A stretch of DNA of 64,000 nucleotides from Symbiotaphrina buchneri (lineage: Eukaryota > Ascomycota > Symbiotaphrinales > Symbiotaphrinaceae). A program made the translations under genes and the position numbers. Positions 53,943-64,000 of the stretch are shown piece after piece. A model generated the notes under the pieces. That model was given only the letters and a program-made list of their open reading frames with translations. It searched no databases and was not told the origin of the DNA. The DNA lies in assembly GCA_001599915.1 (NCBI GenBank), contig BCIG01000004.1, positions 620,001 through 684,000 on the forward strand, in the 5' to 3' direction. Numbering within the stretch: position 1 is the stretch's first letter; every line of letters begins with the position of its first letter.

Positions 53943-55684
53943 ATGGGTGCCAATCAATCCAGGAACGAAGCATGCCGGACTCGTAGCTCGGTCCGCACGG
54001 ATACGGCCCTTAGGCAGCAGCTAGCGGCCAACGAGCAGCTCGTCAAAAGGATCCAGGCATTGGAGCTTGCACAGAGGAGCGAAAAGGACGGCGATTATGT
54101 CTACATCGATGCAGAAGACCGTGAGATAACATTGCACGGACAATTGCTAGACAATACTGACCGGCTACAGCTCCAAGCTATAAGCCAGCCTCCAGCGATG
54201 TTTCCATATCCGGTGTCAAGGAGTGGGAGAAGGAGCTCCTTGCAGATCCAAAGGTGAGTATATCAATTTGGTCGCCCAGATGCGTCATCTAATCCCGCTG
54301 CGTCTTAGAACCGCCTTGCACTATCGGCGCTTTCCTCCAATGATGCCAGAACCGTCCTTACCTCCCGGGCTACCGTGATCAAAGCCACCCAGAACTTCAA
54401 CGTGAAGATACCTCTCGAAGGGAGTCCCATTACGAACCAGCGTTCAAGTGGCCGCTGCTGGCTCTTCGCCAGTACCAATGTGTTTCGGGTGGCCTTGATG
54501 CGCCGGTATAACTTAAAGGAGTTTGAGCTCAGCCAGTCGTGCCTCTTTTACTGGGATAAGCTTGAGAAGGCGAACTTCTTCCTTGAGAGCATCATTGATA
54601 CAGTGGATGAGGAGCTAGACGGAAGATGGGTTCAGGCTTTACTCAGCTCCCCCGTTGGAGACGGAGGACAGTGGGATATGGTCGCCAATCTGGTCGAGAA
54701 ATATGGGCTTGTACGAATATACTTCGACTCATCCCTCATTTCCTCTCCGCTGACGAGACATAGATCCCCCAAAGCCTGTATCCTGACTCGTACAATGCCA
54801 TGAACTCCTCCGTCATGGATTCCATCATCACCACCAAGCTGCGGGAACACGCGCTGAAGCTGCGCTCGCTTGCTTCGGACAGCAAGTCTAGCAAAACGCC
54901 AGAGATTCTAAAGTCCACGCTCACTGCCGCCAAGGAGAAGATGATGCGTGAAATTCACCTCATCCTTACGCTCATGCTCGGGCCGCCACCCGCCCCGACG
55001 GCGTCGTTCACATGGGAGTACTACGACGCTGCAGGCAAATTCAAGAGCCTCACCACCACACCGCTCGCGTTCTCCTCATCCCTTTCCTCCTCACACGCCA
55101 TCCGCGCCCTCGGCGGCACCGACGTGCACACGCTCTTCAGTCTCGTGCACGATCCCCGGCACGCCCCGCTCACGCACCTAACCGTGTCACGGCTGGGCAA
55201 CGTCGTCGGCGGGCGGCCCGTGCGGTACGTCAACGTGTCGCTGCCGGCCATGAAAGCCGCGACCATCTCGATGCTGCGGGCCGGCATCCCCGTCTTCTTC
55301 GGCAGCGACGTGGGCAAGTTCTCGGACAGCAAGAAGGGGATTATGGACACGGACTTGTGGGACCCGCGGCTGGGCTTCAACGTCTCGTTCGGCCTGAGCA
55401 AGGCCGACCGCCTGCGCACCGGCGAGAGCTTCATGACCCACGCTATGGTGTTGACCGCTGTGCATGTCGACGCCGAGGGCTTACCGGTCCGCTGGCGCGT
55501 GCAGAATAGCTGGGGCACAGATGCGGGCTCGGACGGCTGGTTCGTCATGAGCGATAAGTGGTTCGATGAGTTTGTGTATCAGGTCGTCGTGGACCCGACC
55601 TTTGTGTCGAAGGAGATCAAGGACGTGTTGGATAAGGAACCGACTGTGTTGCCGCTGTGGGATCCTATGGGTGCGTTGGCGTAG
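53943..55684 (+). CDS. LAP3: Bleomycin hydrolase (cysteine aminopeptidase, C1B family)
   Basis: Exons 53943..54120, 54171..54253, 54309..54710 and 54764..55684 give 527 residues (yeast enzyme is 454-483). Introns are 50, 55 and 53 bp. Catalytic triad: Cys137 in SSGRCWLFAS, His447 in ESFMTHAMVLTAVH, Asn469 in RVQNSWGTDAG. Other signatures: ESIIDTVDEELDGRWVQALL, PVGDGGQWDMVANLVEKYGL, then IPQSLYPDSYNAMNSS across a junction, and VPVFFGSDVGKF-like IPVFFGSDVGKFSDSKKG. The C-terminus ends PLWDPMGALA, the auto-processed arm of this homohexamer. The first ~60 residues are an extension with a coiled-coil-like segment and begin MGANQS, which fits an N-myristoylation signal. The enzyme inactivates bleomycin and homocysteine thiolactone. 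Confidence 0.95.
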
Positions 55685-55995
55685 AGAGACGATGACAAAG
55701 CCTGACACGGATGAATGGATGCTAGCGGTGCTTGTACCGGATTTGATGGATATTTTAGACAGCAGAGTCGAATGATTCTTTTGATATATGCTAGTTTTGA
55801 TTTCGAATGCATACGGCCGATGGAAAATCCCTTGCTATGGTATCTGATTGAACCCCACAGCCGCTCCAACGCCAAGTGACCATGCTTCCCTCCACGAATG
55901 AGCTCGACCTTGAAAGTAACGCCAGAGATGCAATGCTGAATACCATGCGTGGCGCTGAACGTATAACAAGATATAAATGGGAAAAGGGCTGGCGC
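55685..55995. other. Convergent intergenic region
   Basis: 311 bases of shared 3' flank between bleomycin hydrolase and GPI8. No gene is seen. Confidence 0.35.
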
Positions 55996-57326
55996 TCATG
56001 CACTCTTGAGTCCATCCGCCCACCGGCCCAACCATACGAGCGCTGCCACGCCCGCCAAAGCTCCCGTACCCATTGCGCGCGTCTGCCACGACGACTCAGC
56101 GGAAACCTTGACGGGGCCAGCACGGCGGTGTGACGACGATAGGGGCACTGTGTTTGCGGAGCCATCCCGCTCCAGAAGTGGATTCTTCCCGGTTCCGGCA
56201 TCCTGCAGCGGTACCTCTGCGTCCGCGTGAGACGAGGCAGGTTGCGTAGTCTCATTGCCTGCGGCGGTGTGCCTCTTCCGCTCCTCGGCAATAGCGCGGC
56301 CCAGCTCCAGGAGATCCTCCTTCCAGCTCTGAGTGTCATTCAGAGCCTGGGTCTCGACCTCAACATTCTGCACATTGCCGAAGAAGTCCATGAGCCGCCT
56401 CTTGCGGCCGGCCTCTTCACCACCGGGGAACAGATCCCAGCGGATACCAGCGTGGCTCAGCATCTTCTCCTCGTCATAGCTGTCGAAGAGCTCGCCGAGT
56501 GTCGTCTGCGAGGTGGGCTCACGGGCGTGCGTCTCGAGGAAGTCGAGGTTGTAGTAGGTGTAGCGGTCGATGACGGCGACGCCCACGTCGTTGTCGGCGT
56601 GGTGAGAGTACGAGGACTGGTCGATCTCGCTGCTGCCCGTGGCGATGATGTTGGGCGAGTAGAATTTGCTGTACATGGTGTTGGCCTGGCAGGTGTCGAT
56701 CATGAACAGCATCTCGTGGTACCTGATGTGCGCCTAGTTAGCCTCTAGTCCGGCTACAATTCCACACTTTTGAAGGACCGGGACATTCGAGCATACCGCT
56801 TCTTCTCCCACATCTGTTCAAAGGCATCCGCCAGATCAAATGCGCTGATCTCCTCGGCATCCTGGAACTTCAAAAACTCATTCCCGCCATGGCCAGTCAT
56901 GTACACGAATATATTCGACCGGTCATCCGTCAGGAGTCTTTTACTCCTAGGCATCTCCTCCCCGACGCGATCCGTCAGCAGCCGGATGAAATTCTCCACC
57001 GTGACCTCGTAGCCCCTGTAATCGACCTCGATATTGTCGCCATAGAGATCGAGCGCACGGTCCGCATTGTTGAAGACGGTCGCAGGGAAGGCGTTCCGCG
57101 GATTGCATGCCATGTCGTCGGGCAGCATCAAGATGATCTGTGAATCCGGGATCCCGAGACGCTTCACGGTCCGGTACATGGACAGCACATTGGCGAGATG
57201 CCGGTAATTGAACCAGAACCGTGACGTGGAGACCAGGACCGCCCAGTTTGAGGTGTGTTCGGCTGCGGATAGACTTGGGATGATAAGCAAGAGGAGCACA
57301 TGAATGAGAAGGTTATAGGCCAGCAT
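55996..57326 (-). CDS. GPI8: GPI-anchor transamidase catalytic subunit (PIG-K / Gpi8)
   Basis: Exons 57326..56797 and 56722..55996 give 418 residues; the intron 56723..56796 is 74 bp with donor GTATGC, branch CTAAC and acceptor CAG, and the junction reads [17 protein letters not shown] signal peptide ([20 protein letters not shown]) precedes the caspase-like C13 domain: [20 protein letters not shown], then the catalytic His146 in [14 protein letters not shown] and Cys188 in [32 protein letters not shown] is also characteristic. After a polar, Ser/Thr-rich linker, a membrane helix ([15 protein letters not shown]) and a short lumen-distal tail end the protein, as in yeast Gpi8. It cleaves the C-terminal signal of proproteins in the ER and transfers the GPI anchor, with Gaa1, Gpi16, Gpi17 and Gab1. 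Confidence 0.96.
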
Positions 57327-58169
57327 CTTTACAGCTTTGAAGAGGCAGGCCGTACTGGACGCAGCTCGATTCTTGATATGGTTGACTGTTGATGGTGATC
57401 TGTGCGCGGAATATGAGGAGTGAGCTCCATATTAGTCAGCCATCCTGCGGGCCTCACTTTCACCCCCTGAGCGTGTCGTCGCTGGATCTACTACGGCTTA
57501 AGGGAACAACACCTGGGATATACAGGCAACACATTTGGGATGCTATTTCCATAGTTGCAGCTTACATAATGGCACTTAGAAAGCCTGTAGAAGAGCCATT
57601 GAGGTCTATTGAGAGCATTAAGCCAGAATCCAACTGCGGAACGTCTTAAATGACATTATCGCCAGACATGCCAAAAAGCACCTCCCAGATGATTGGGAAC
57701 CTATTCGACGAAGATCCTAATGGTTTCAGACTAATTTTCTTCAGAAGAGGAAGTACCAGCCCCAAAATTGCACAGCCATAGCAAAATGAATGACAGATCC
57801 ATCCGGCGCGCAGGTGATGTGCAACAAGCCTGGAATGAACAAAGCAAGAGCAATATGCAAGCAATTGAGCAAGATGTAGAAATCAGGATTTCCGACATGC
57901 CCCTGATATCAAGAAAGCTTTTCAAGCACATAGGCCTCCGTAATGCCAGGAAAAGGAGCCTCCAACGGAACAAGGCCAGTCGTATCGAAGATAGCGACAC
58001 CTCATTGCCCGGAAACCCGTCTAGATCTTCCGAAAACGATTGAATCTGGAAGACTTCAAGGAATCGCCAGACATTTCGCAGCGTTCGGTGAAACTGAGAA
58101 AGTATTAGTCGATATCAAGGCTATTGAGCATTTCCAGTTGCGGAAGCGGGCCAAACAAGACTGTTCCAC
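57327..58169. other. Intergenic region (GPI8 promoter, receptor gene 3' flank)
   Basis: 843 bases between two leftward genes. Overlapping short frames on both strands near 57731-58043 have no domain or leader and are not called. Confidence 0.35.
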
Positions 58170-59946
58170 TCACCTTGGCCATGTGTTCTGGTAGACCAAA
58201 AGTTTGATCGACTTCGCCGCCTTGTCAAAGACGTCGTAGTCGAAATCATCAGGGATAGGTCCTTCCACCGACATCGGGTTGAGATGCACATCTGCTTGAC
58301 TATCGCCGCTGAGCTGGGTGCCCATGAAACCCGTGGAGAAATCATCGGTGTAGAGACTGCCCAAGCCCATAGTGTCAACAGCAGTTGTAGCTTTGCTATT
58401 TGCACTCTTGCTACTAGCAGCACAATTCGCTACCGGTCCTTGTCCTTCATATGCGTCCCAGGGGCATATGACATCGATATCCACTGCAGTCTCCTCTGGG
58501 TTGAACATCTTCTCGAGTTTGAAGTAAAGCTTGCTCTCGAGATTGATGTTGATAGTGACGGATTTCCGATAGACGCAAAAGAAAAACACCCTTTGAGCTT
58601 CGGAGAACAGAGTACGAACCGTGTCTTCCGCTATTTATTGGCGGGTATGTCCTCCAGCCAGGGTCTTCCACAAGCGCTTCCAATCACGAACACGACGCAG
58701 GAAAACTATGTTCTCCGCAGAATAATCGTAAGTTGCGGAATATGACTCCAAGCGAGAGGGATCTTCCTCGAGCAGCTTGTCCAGAACAGCCATGCCGTTG
58801 CTCGTTGGGCGTTCGGGGTCACACTTGCGTTCGAAGAGGAGATGCTTCCTCTTGTGTTCATAGAGGTCATAGATGGGGAAGAACACCGCAACCGCTTGCA
58901 TTGCAATGAGGCCTGGAGCGAACCTGTGATGGACTTAGCCGCTGGCCTGATAGTTCCATGACGTAGACACTTACCACATAGGAGGAACGAAGTAATGGTT
59001 GACTTTCTCGAATTGTTCGGCATACAGCGCAATCAGCCAGAGTGGTGTGCCAGGAAGACTAGCATTGTCAGTTTAGGGACAGTGAGTGGATGGTGTAATA
59101 GAAGACGAACCTTGCGACTATGGCAACAGTAGTACCAAGCTTCCATCTGTGCACATCTTTGATGTCACGAATCTGCCACAGCAGAGCGGGACCGAAGCCG
59201 TATGTCCAAATGACCTGCCAGAAGACAGAGGGAAACCTATGCCTCTCAGATACACAGTCGGGACGAAAGCGGATATCCTAAACATACCATTCCCACCCGA
59301 CCCTACAAGTCTGGGGGTTGGACGGTTCGGAGATACTTCCAAAGTGGCTATGAAACTTCCGTGATGAAGTAAAGATCGCAGCCGCAATGAGCACCTGGCC
59401 AATTTGATTAATAGCTGAATAGTATTGGATTACTAAATCAATGCTTACCTGCAAGCCTGCAACTAGGCCGATCACATAAAAAGCCTTTTCGACAAGATCG
59501 CCATACCTGAACCGATCGATCGTATACCACCTTGCAGATCTGGCACGGATGGTCTTGCAGAAGTCGACGGGCCTTGGAGATACGATAGACTTCTGCATGA
59601 GACTTTGCACCAGAATTTGGAGATTGTGTGCTTGGAACAGTGCAATTCCGAGGGGAAAGTAGACGTTCATGATCCAGAATTCGGCCTGACAAGGAAAGAC
59701 ACCGTTCATAGGGTAGACGAGGAAGTCCAGCGTAAGGTAGACATGGGTGGTGAGGACCGAAGCAATGATCAGTGGCACATTGCGCATGCGAATGAGCGGG
59801 ATGTGACGGTGGTAGAGGAGGATGCCAATGCCAATGAGCAGCGTGACGCTCCAAATGATGATGAGAGACGTGTAAGTGAGTGCAACGCCATCGAGACCGT
59901 CAGTGTAGTAGTGGTAACGACCGTTTTGAGGAGAGGGGACCTCCAT
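58170..59946 (-). CDS. Seven-transmembrane receptor with RGS domain (GprK-like), reading frame interrupted by TAA
   Basis: Exons 59946..59449, 59394..59288, 59236..59111, 59058..58975 and from 58923. Seven hydrophobic helices are seen: LTYTSLIIIWSVTLLIGIGI; VPLIIASVLTTHVYLTLDFL; AEFWIMNVYFPLGIALFQAH; EKAFYVIGLVAGLQVLIAAA; FPSVFWQVIWTYGFGPALLW; WKLGTTVAIVASLPGTPLWL; FVPPMWFAPGLIAMQAVAVF. Then an RGS-type helical domain starts (NGMAVLDKLLEEDPSRLESY; NIVFLRRVRDWKRLWKTLAG). An in-frame TAA at 58637..58635 stops it at 367 residues, yet the same frame stays open 154 more codons to 58170 with the rest of an RGS-like domain (DTVRTLFSEAQRVFFFCVYR; INLESKLYFKLEKMFNPE). Introns are 51-54 bp; the first is 54 bp and in phase. 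Fungal receptors with this layout (class VI, GprK type) couple sensing to G-alpha inactivation. Ligand unknown. Confidence 0.78.
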
Positions 59947-62900
59947 CTTGTCGACAAGATTGAGCAGAACTTCTGGTTCAATGGAAGACAATGGTGGGAA
60001 ATCCAGACGAGTCAACAGGTTGAGATGAGAGGAAGAGGTTGTAGATGGTTTTAAGATGGTAAGGAGTGTGTGTAAAGATCGTAAGAGTTGGAGAAGTGTG
60101 TGAGACTGGGCAAGTGAGCGACAAGGAGAGGGACTCAAGAGAGGGTAATGTGGGCGTGTGTGAGATGTGAGGTGCAAGATGCAGTGAATATCGGTGGCAG
60201 GCTAAACCTTCCTGCTCACATCCGTGACGTGACACGAGGCCACTGCAAGGTCGTCGAGGAAGTCGAAGTATCCCCGTCCGCGTGCAACGTGAGAGAGGAA
60301 AGAGATGAGCAGGCCGTGATCGTCGCAGTGCCTCCCTGGCAGCTCTGTAATCTCACTACAGCCGGCTTGCATAAGAGTACGGAGGAGAGGAAGTTACAAC
60401 CGGTTCGACCTCGTGATCCTCCGGCAGCGGTCTTGTTCTTTTTACGCAAAGTTATGGGGGAAGGTCCGTCATTAACCACCCAGCGATACTCCCCAAAGCT
60501 CGCGCCGAGATGTAAGACGCCTGTTCCTTCCTTTCACTGATGATCCAATACTCGGCGGACCAAAGATTGAAATCGCTTCGATGGAAATGGTGATGGAGAG
60601 GCAAGCACGCGGGGGGAATCCAGTCCTTCCACTTTGACGGATACAGTACGATTAGGTAGGCAGAGATTTCGAATAGAACATAGCGGCGTTGATGCACGGA
60701 CAGGACCCTGTGTCCTGCTATGGGACAGTGCTACGAGAGCGAAGAGGAAGAGAGAAGAGCGGAGAGCCACCCATCTGTCCACGTCGGCCGCAACGCTCGA
60801 AAGAGACAAGCCACGCGGATGCCGGCTGCGATGCACCAATCTGAGCACAGTCCGCTTGTGGATATCATTTTCTGCATGGATGTTACACCAAATCTTCGAT
60901 TTCGAGTCCATTTCCAGAGAGGGAAGGATGACCCCGGGTCCGTGCCCCGCAACGGCTACCTCACAGACGAATTGGGTCTTACCCGACATCCTCACGGCTC
61001 AAGTCCTGTCTTGTACTTTATCAGCTGAGATATGATTGACATGAGAAGGTACCCCAAAATCCTCTCGTCCTGTCGACAGTAAGGTAGGTCATAGTGTATA
61101 CCTGTCTCTCTGACTTTACATGATGGAGTTCCCCTCCCAAAGTGAGGTACATACCTCAGGTACCTCGGCATCGAGGCGCTATGATGCGCTAGGATCTCGG
61201 ATCTCGATGAAAGAAGCCGCCTTACCCAATTCCTACTACCCTCATCGAGATTCTGGGGTTAGCGGCGCGGAAGGCGGCATGAGTCAATCTTAAAGCATCG
61301 GATCTCCCGCATGTGAGGGTAACGACTTCGATCCGTGGATGTCCCCAAGGCTTGAGCCTAGACTGCCATGCGTACCAAATGGTCAGATTCACTGTTTTCC
61401 TCTGGTATTCTAAGAGCCCTGCGAGGATTGCTCTCGGCCGGTCAGGCAATTTGGATTGTGATGGATGGCTGTTATGTCTCAGGTCGTACTGGCCATTTGA
61501 TGGCTGTAGGCTGTGTGACAGTACCAACCCCCTTCCAGAAGACCATGCATATACCCGCTGAATATAATCGTGACCAAACGGCTTGCTACCTATTCATCCG
61601 GTTACATCTTCAGGACGCCCACGCGGACGTTGTGAGACAGTAAGCCTTGTCCGCGAAACGTGCTGCCACTATCCTTGTCTCATTGAAGTCCTTCTAGATC
61701 TTCATCAACGGGATTCTCATGAGCAAACAAAGATCTGAACAATAAGCCAACAAGCTATCTGCATGCTTCACAGTTGTACAGGTGCTTATGCTTCCCTAAT
61801 ACCAGCCGCAAACGGGTGGTAGAAACAGCAAACGCGCTGCCTACTTGCCAGGGAGCCGCGCCACTACGGAGTACAGCGGACCCATTTTGATCTGCGAGCA
61901 ACGAAGATACAACAATGCTGGTTCAGCAAGTTTAGTACTTTCAAGAGACCACTCAAACCCTCCCACAGGCGCTGATTGGGCTGCCGGTCGCCGGGAAAGG
62001 AACCGATAGGCAGACATGGTGTATTGCGGTTGCCATTTGTCCTAATGCATACGCCATTGAGTCTGCGCAATGTGCGTCGACCGTTTGCTGTCTTACCATT
62101 ACCCCTGAGTCACTGCATCCTGAGCGCGTTTTGCGGCCCTGATTGATCTGCTCCTTGTCTTGCGGATAGGAGCATGGCGTCAACACATCTACAGTACGTC
62201 ACCTGACTGAGTGTTCAATGACCTCAATCACTGCTCTCTGCTTGAGGGCCCATGATTCATATTTTTCACCGCATCTTCGGGGTTCAATGCTTTTGAAACG
62301 ACCTCAGTGGCATGTGTGCTAAGGTCCATCGCTGGTCCTCAATCCCTGCATCTCCGCTTCTTCCTTCTCCACCGGATGTGGGCGACTTCTGCATCTCTTT
62401 CAACATGATCGGATGCAAGGAAACTCGTCTTGCTTTTGACCCTTGTTGCAGGCACGAGTGCTTCAAAGCGTGTCGGACTATGGATGGCTAAAGGGCATTT
62501 AGGCTCACCGTCATTGTTGTCTCAGCTACTTATTCTCTTGCCGGCCATGTTTTTATTGTTCCATGCCTGCTTCGTTGCTCCGCGTGACATGCTGCGCCAG
62601 TGGACGATCTTGGATGTAGCCGCCGAAGGGCTGGCCCGATCCATGCTTCTGAGGAGTCCATGAGGTTGTGGATCCTGGTTGTCACTCGATTTCTGAAGTA
62701 TATGCCCACATGTCGTCTACTCAACACTGTTTCCACAATCCTATCGGCCATATTGAGCAGATATCGAGCTTGGAAACCTGCCTTAGCTTGTCGAGGCCGG
62801 CTACTCACTGTATCTCTCGGATCTGCCGCAAGACAGGTACAGCCTTGATGTAATTAACTATATCTTATAGCTTCATCAGTTAGCCAACATATACAGAGTA

Positions 62901-63104
62901 AAAATAGTTCTTAAATCCCCGTTGCAAGCCAAATTTGTCTCTGTCCTCGCAGCCTCGAGCGGATTCCAGTGCAAGCTTAAAGGGGGTAGAAAGCTTGCTG
63001 ACTAATCCTCCGTCGCTCACTCCGCAACTCCAGCGGAGCTACCCCTCCACTGCACGAACCAGAGCATCACGCATTCAAGGAAGCTCAAGTCCTCCTCCAC
63101 AACC
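59947..63104. other. Gene-free 3.1-kb divergent region
   Basis: Between the leftward receptor gene and the rightward JmjC-type gene. Several overlapping frames on both strands at 60148-61035 have no domain and no leader. AGGTACCT occurs near 61157 beside GAGGTACATACCTC. I see no RNA gene or repeat worth calling. Confidence 0.35.
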
Positions 63105-64000
63105 ATGGCACCCTCAAGGGGTAGTACTTCTTCAGTCTTGCTGCAATCAGAATGTCAGCCTCCCTATCGCCCGATCAAGCTACCACACATCCCCAACGAT
63201 CCTCTGGACAGCCTTCCAGCAAGCATTCGCGATCTGCTGGAAATGCCGAACCGTGCAAAGGACGCCTTGAACCTTGCGAAGATGAAACTGAATGCCTACC
63301 ACTACAAAGATGTCCCCGTGAAATGGAGGAGGCTGTATACGGATGCCAGCCTGGTCATGGTCGTTGAGCTGGCTGAAGAGGAGGGGCAACAACACCATAT
63401 TCCGCAAGAGATGAACACTACTAAGGAAGCAAAGGACAGCAGCAGAACAGGCCGCACAATACCGGACTTGGACGCGGAGGTCATTGCTATCCTAGACATG
63501 GCGCTTATCGTGGCTGGCGCGGCTGGAAGGGAAGAGTTGATAGAGCAGGTTATTGCTACAGTTGGCGATCGAGATACTTTTTTGAGAGAAGTCATTGAGC
63601 GAAACGGAGCACGAAACTCAGAACCGCAATCTGCAACTCAGGGGCTCGACGGCTCTGGCGATGAGCTCTATGACTACGATAGCCCTGACGACTCACCGCG
63701 CCCCTACAAACGCCTAAAATTATCTTCAGAGGGCTTCTCATCCACCGACGTCTTCCCACCATCCCCTGTCTCAACGCCGCACATCGAATCTCCTCTAAAG
63801 AAAGTAGCACACCCGCCACCTTCCGCCCTGAAAGATGAGCCACTCATATTGACGGAAATACTTGATTCATGGCCAGCGAGAGAACTATGGAAGCATCCTT
63901 CATACCTACTTTCCAAAACAAGCGGCGGACGGCGCTTGGTGCCCGTTGAGACAGGTCGCAGCTATGTTGACGAGGGCTGGGGCCAGAAAATCATCACATT
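63105..64000 (+). CDS. JmjC-domain (JMJD5/KDM8-like) protein, partial (3' end off window)
   Basis: Open from ATG at 63105 (context ACAACCATGG) to the window edge, 298 complete codons without an intron so far. The N-terminal half is alpha-helical (SLPASIRDLLEMPNRAKDAL; WRRLYTDASLVMVVELAEEE; LDAEVIAILDMALIVAGAAG), like the TPR-like N-terminal region of fungal JMJD5 relatives. A Ser/Pro linker with YDYDSPDDSPRPYKRLKL follows. The last ~45 residues (SWPARELWKHPSYLLSKTSG, GRRLVPVETGRSYVDEGWGQ) are the usual entry into the JmjC/cupin hydroxylase core. Fe-binding residues would lie beyond the edge, so activity cannot be judged. Family members are 2-oxoglutarate-dependent protein hydroxylases or histone demethylases. 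Confidence 0.85.
   Translation, partial: MAPSRGSTSSVLLQSECQPPYRPIKLPHIPNDPLDSLPASIRDLLEMPNRAKDALNLAKMKLNAYHYKDVPVKWRRLYTDASLVMVVELAEEEGQQHHIPQEMNTTKEAKDSSRTGRTIPDLDAEVIAILDMALIVAGAAGREELIEQVIATVGDRDTFLREVIERNGARNSEPQSATQGLDGSGDELYDYDSPDDSPRPYKRLKLSSEGFSSTDVFPPSPVSTPHIESPLKKVAHPPPSALKDEPLILTEILDSWPARELWKHPSYLLSKTSGGRRLVPVETGRSYVDEGWGQKIIT

Noticed and set aside
57731-58043. Overlapping plus and minus frames between GPI8 and the receptor gene
   Set aside because: No domain, no leader, and both strands are open together, which points to chance.
59944-60177. Upstream in-frame ATG at 60177 for the receptor
   Set aside because: The extra 77 residues are Ser/Leu/His-rich leader-like sequence with no family match; MEVPSPQNGRYHYY is a better receptor N-terminus.
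60148-61035. Overlapping 100-150 codon frames on both strands
   Set aside because: They overlap each other, with no domain and no start context; probably chance openness in GC-rich DNA.
1-64000. Transposons, LTR-type elements or virus-like copies
   Set aside because: I found no transposase, reverse transcriptase, integrase or capsid-like frames and no long terminal repeats; a repeat-library search would be needed to exclude short remnants.

Overview
The window reads as nuclear DNA of a filamentous ascomycete (Pezizomycotina). Genes are compact, most are split by short introns (about 50-115 bp, once 227 bp) with GTRNGT donors, CTAAC/CTGAC-like branch sites and YAG acceptors. Several encode fungal families: a fungal rhodopsin-like membrane protein, an RGS-domain 7TM receptor, an F-box protein, a fungal vWA protein and small 'MC...' cysteine-patterned proteins. 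I cannot name the genus from sequence alone. I saw no intact transposon, virus copy, rRNA or CRISPR array, and no strong AT skew of the kind left by repeat-induced mutation.

Layout. 1-11.2 kb: a 5'-nucleotidase-family protein running off the left edge, a histidine-phosphatase-family protein, RPB5 and the mitochondrial Obg GTPase MTG2 as a divergent pair, a small unknown protein, and a six-exon MFS transporter. 11.2-15.3 kb is a long stretch with no supportable gene. 15.3-24.7 kb: an inactive E2 variant (FTS/AKTIP-like), two tiny membrane proteins, a large vWA protein whose reading frame continues past an in-frame TAG, PEX7, and an AlkB-type dioxygenase with CUE and GRF zinc-finger domains.

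24.9-37.5 kb is the accessory part. It holds five members of a small Cys-patterned family (one frameshifted, two in a recent tandem duplication that includes their flanks), a tRNA-like remnant, two arrays of a degenerate AGCGACGA repeat with ~117-bp higher-order periodicity, a proline-rich small ORF, and a remnant resembling the C-terminal part of fungal HNH-type proteins.

37.5-64 kb returns to housekeeping content: BFR1, the rhodopsin-like protein (with a repeated DVGGLL motif in its tail), the F-box protein, a CCDC124-like ribosome-associated protein, CDC45, bleomycin hydrolase, the GPI transamidase catalytic subunit GPI8, a 7TM-RGS receptor with an in-frame TAA inside the RGS region, and the start of a JmjC-type protein at the right edge.

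The core genes are unrelated housekeeping functions (transcription, DNA replication, organelle translation, peroxisome import, GPI anchoring, translation recovery), not a pathway cluster. The most unusual material is the Cys-patterned family cluster, the repeat arrays beside it, and the two genes with in-frame stops.
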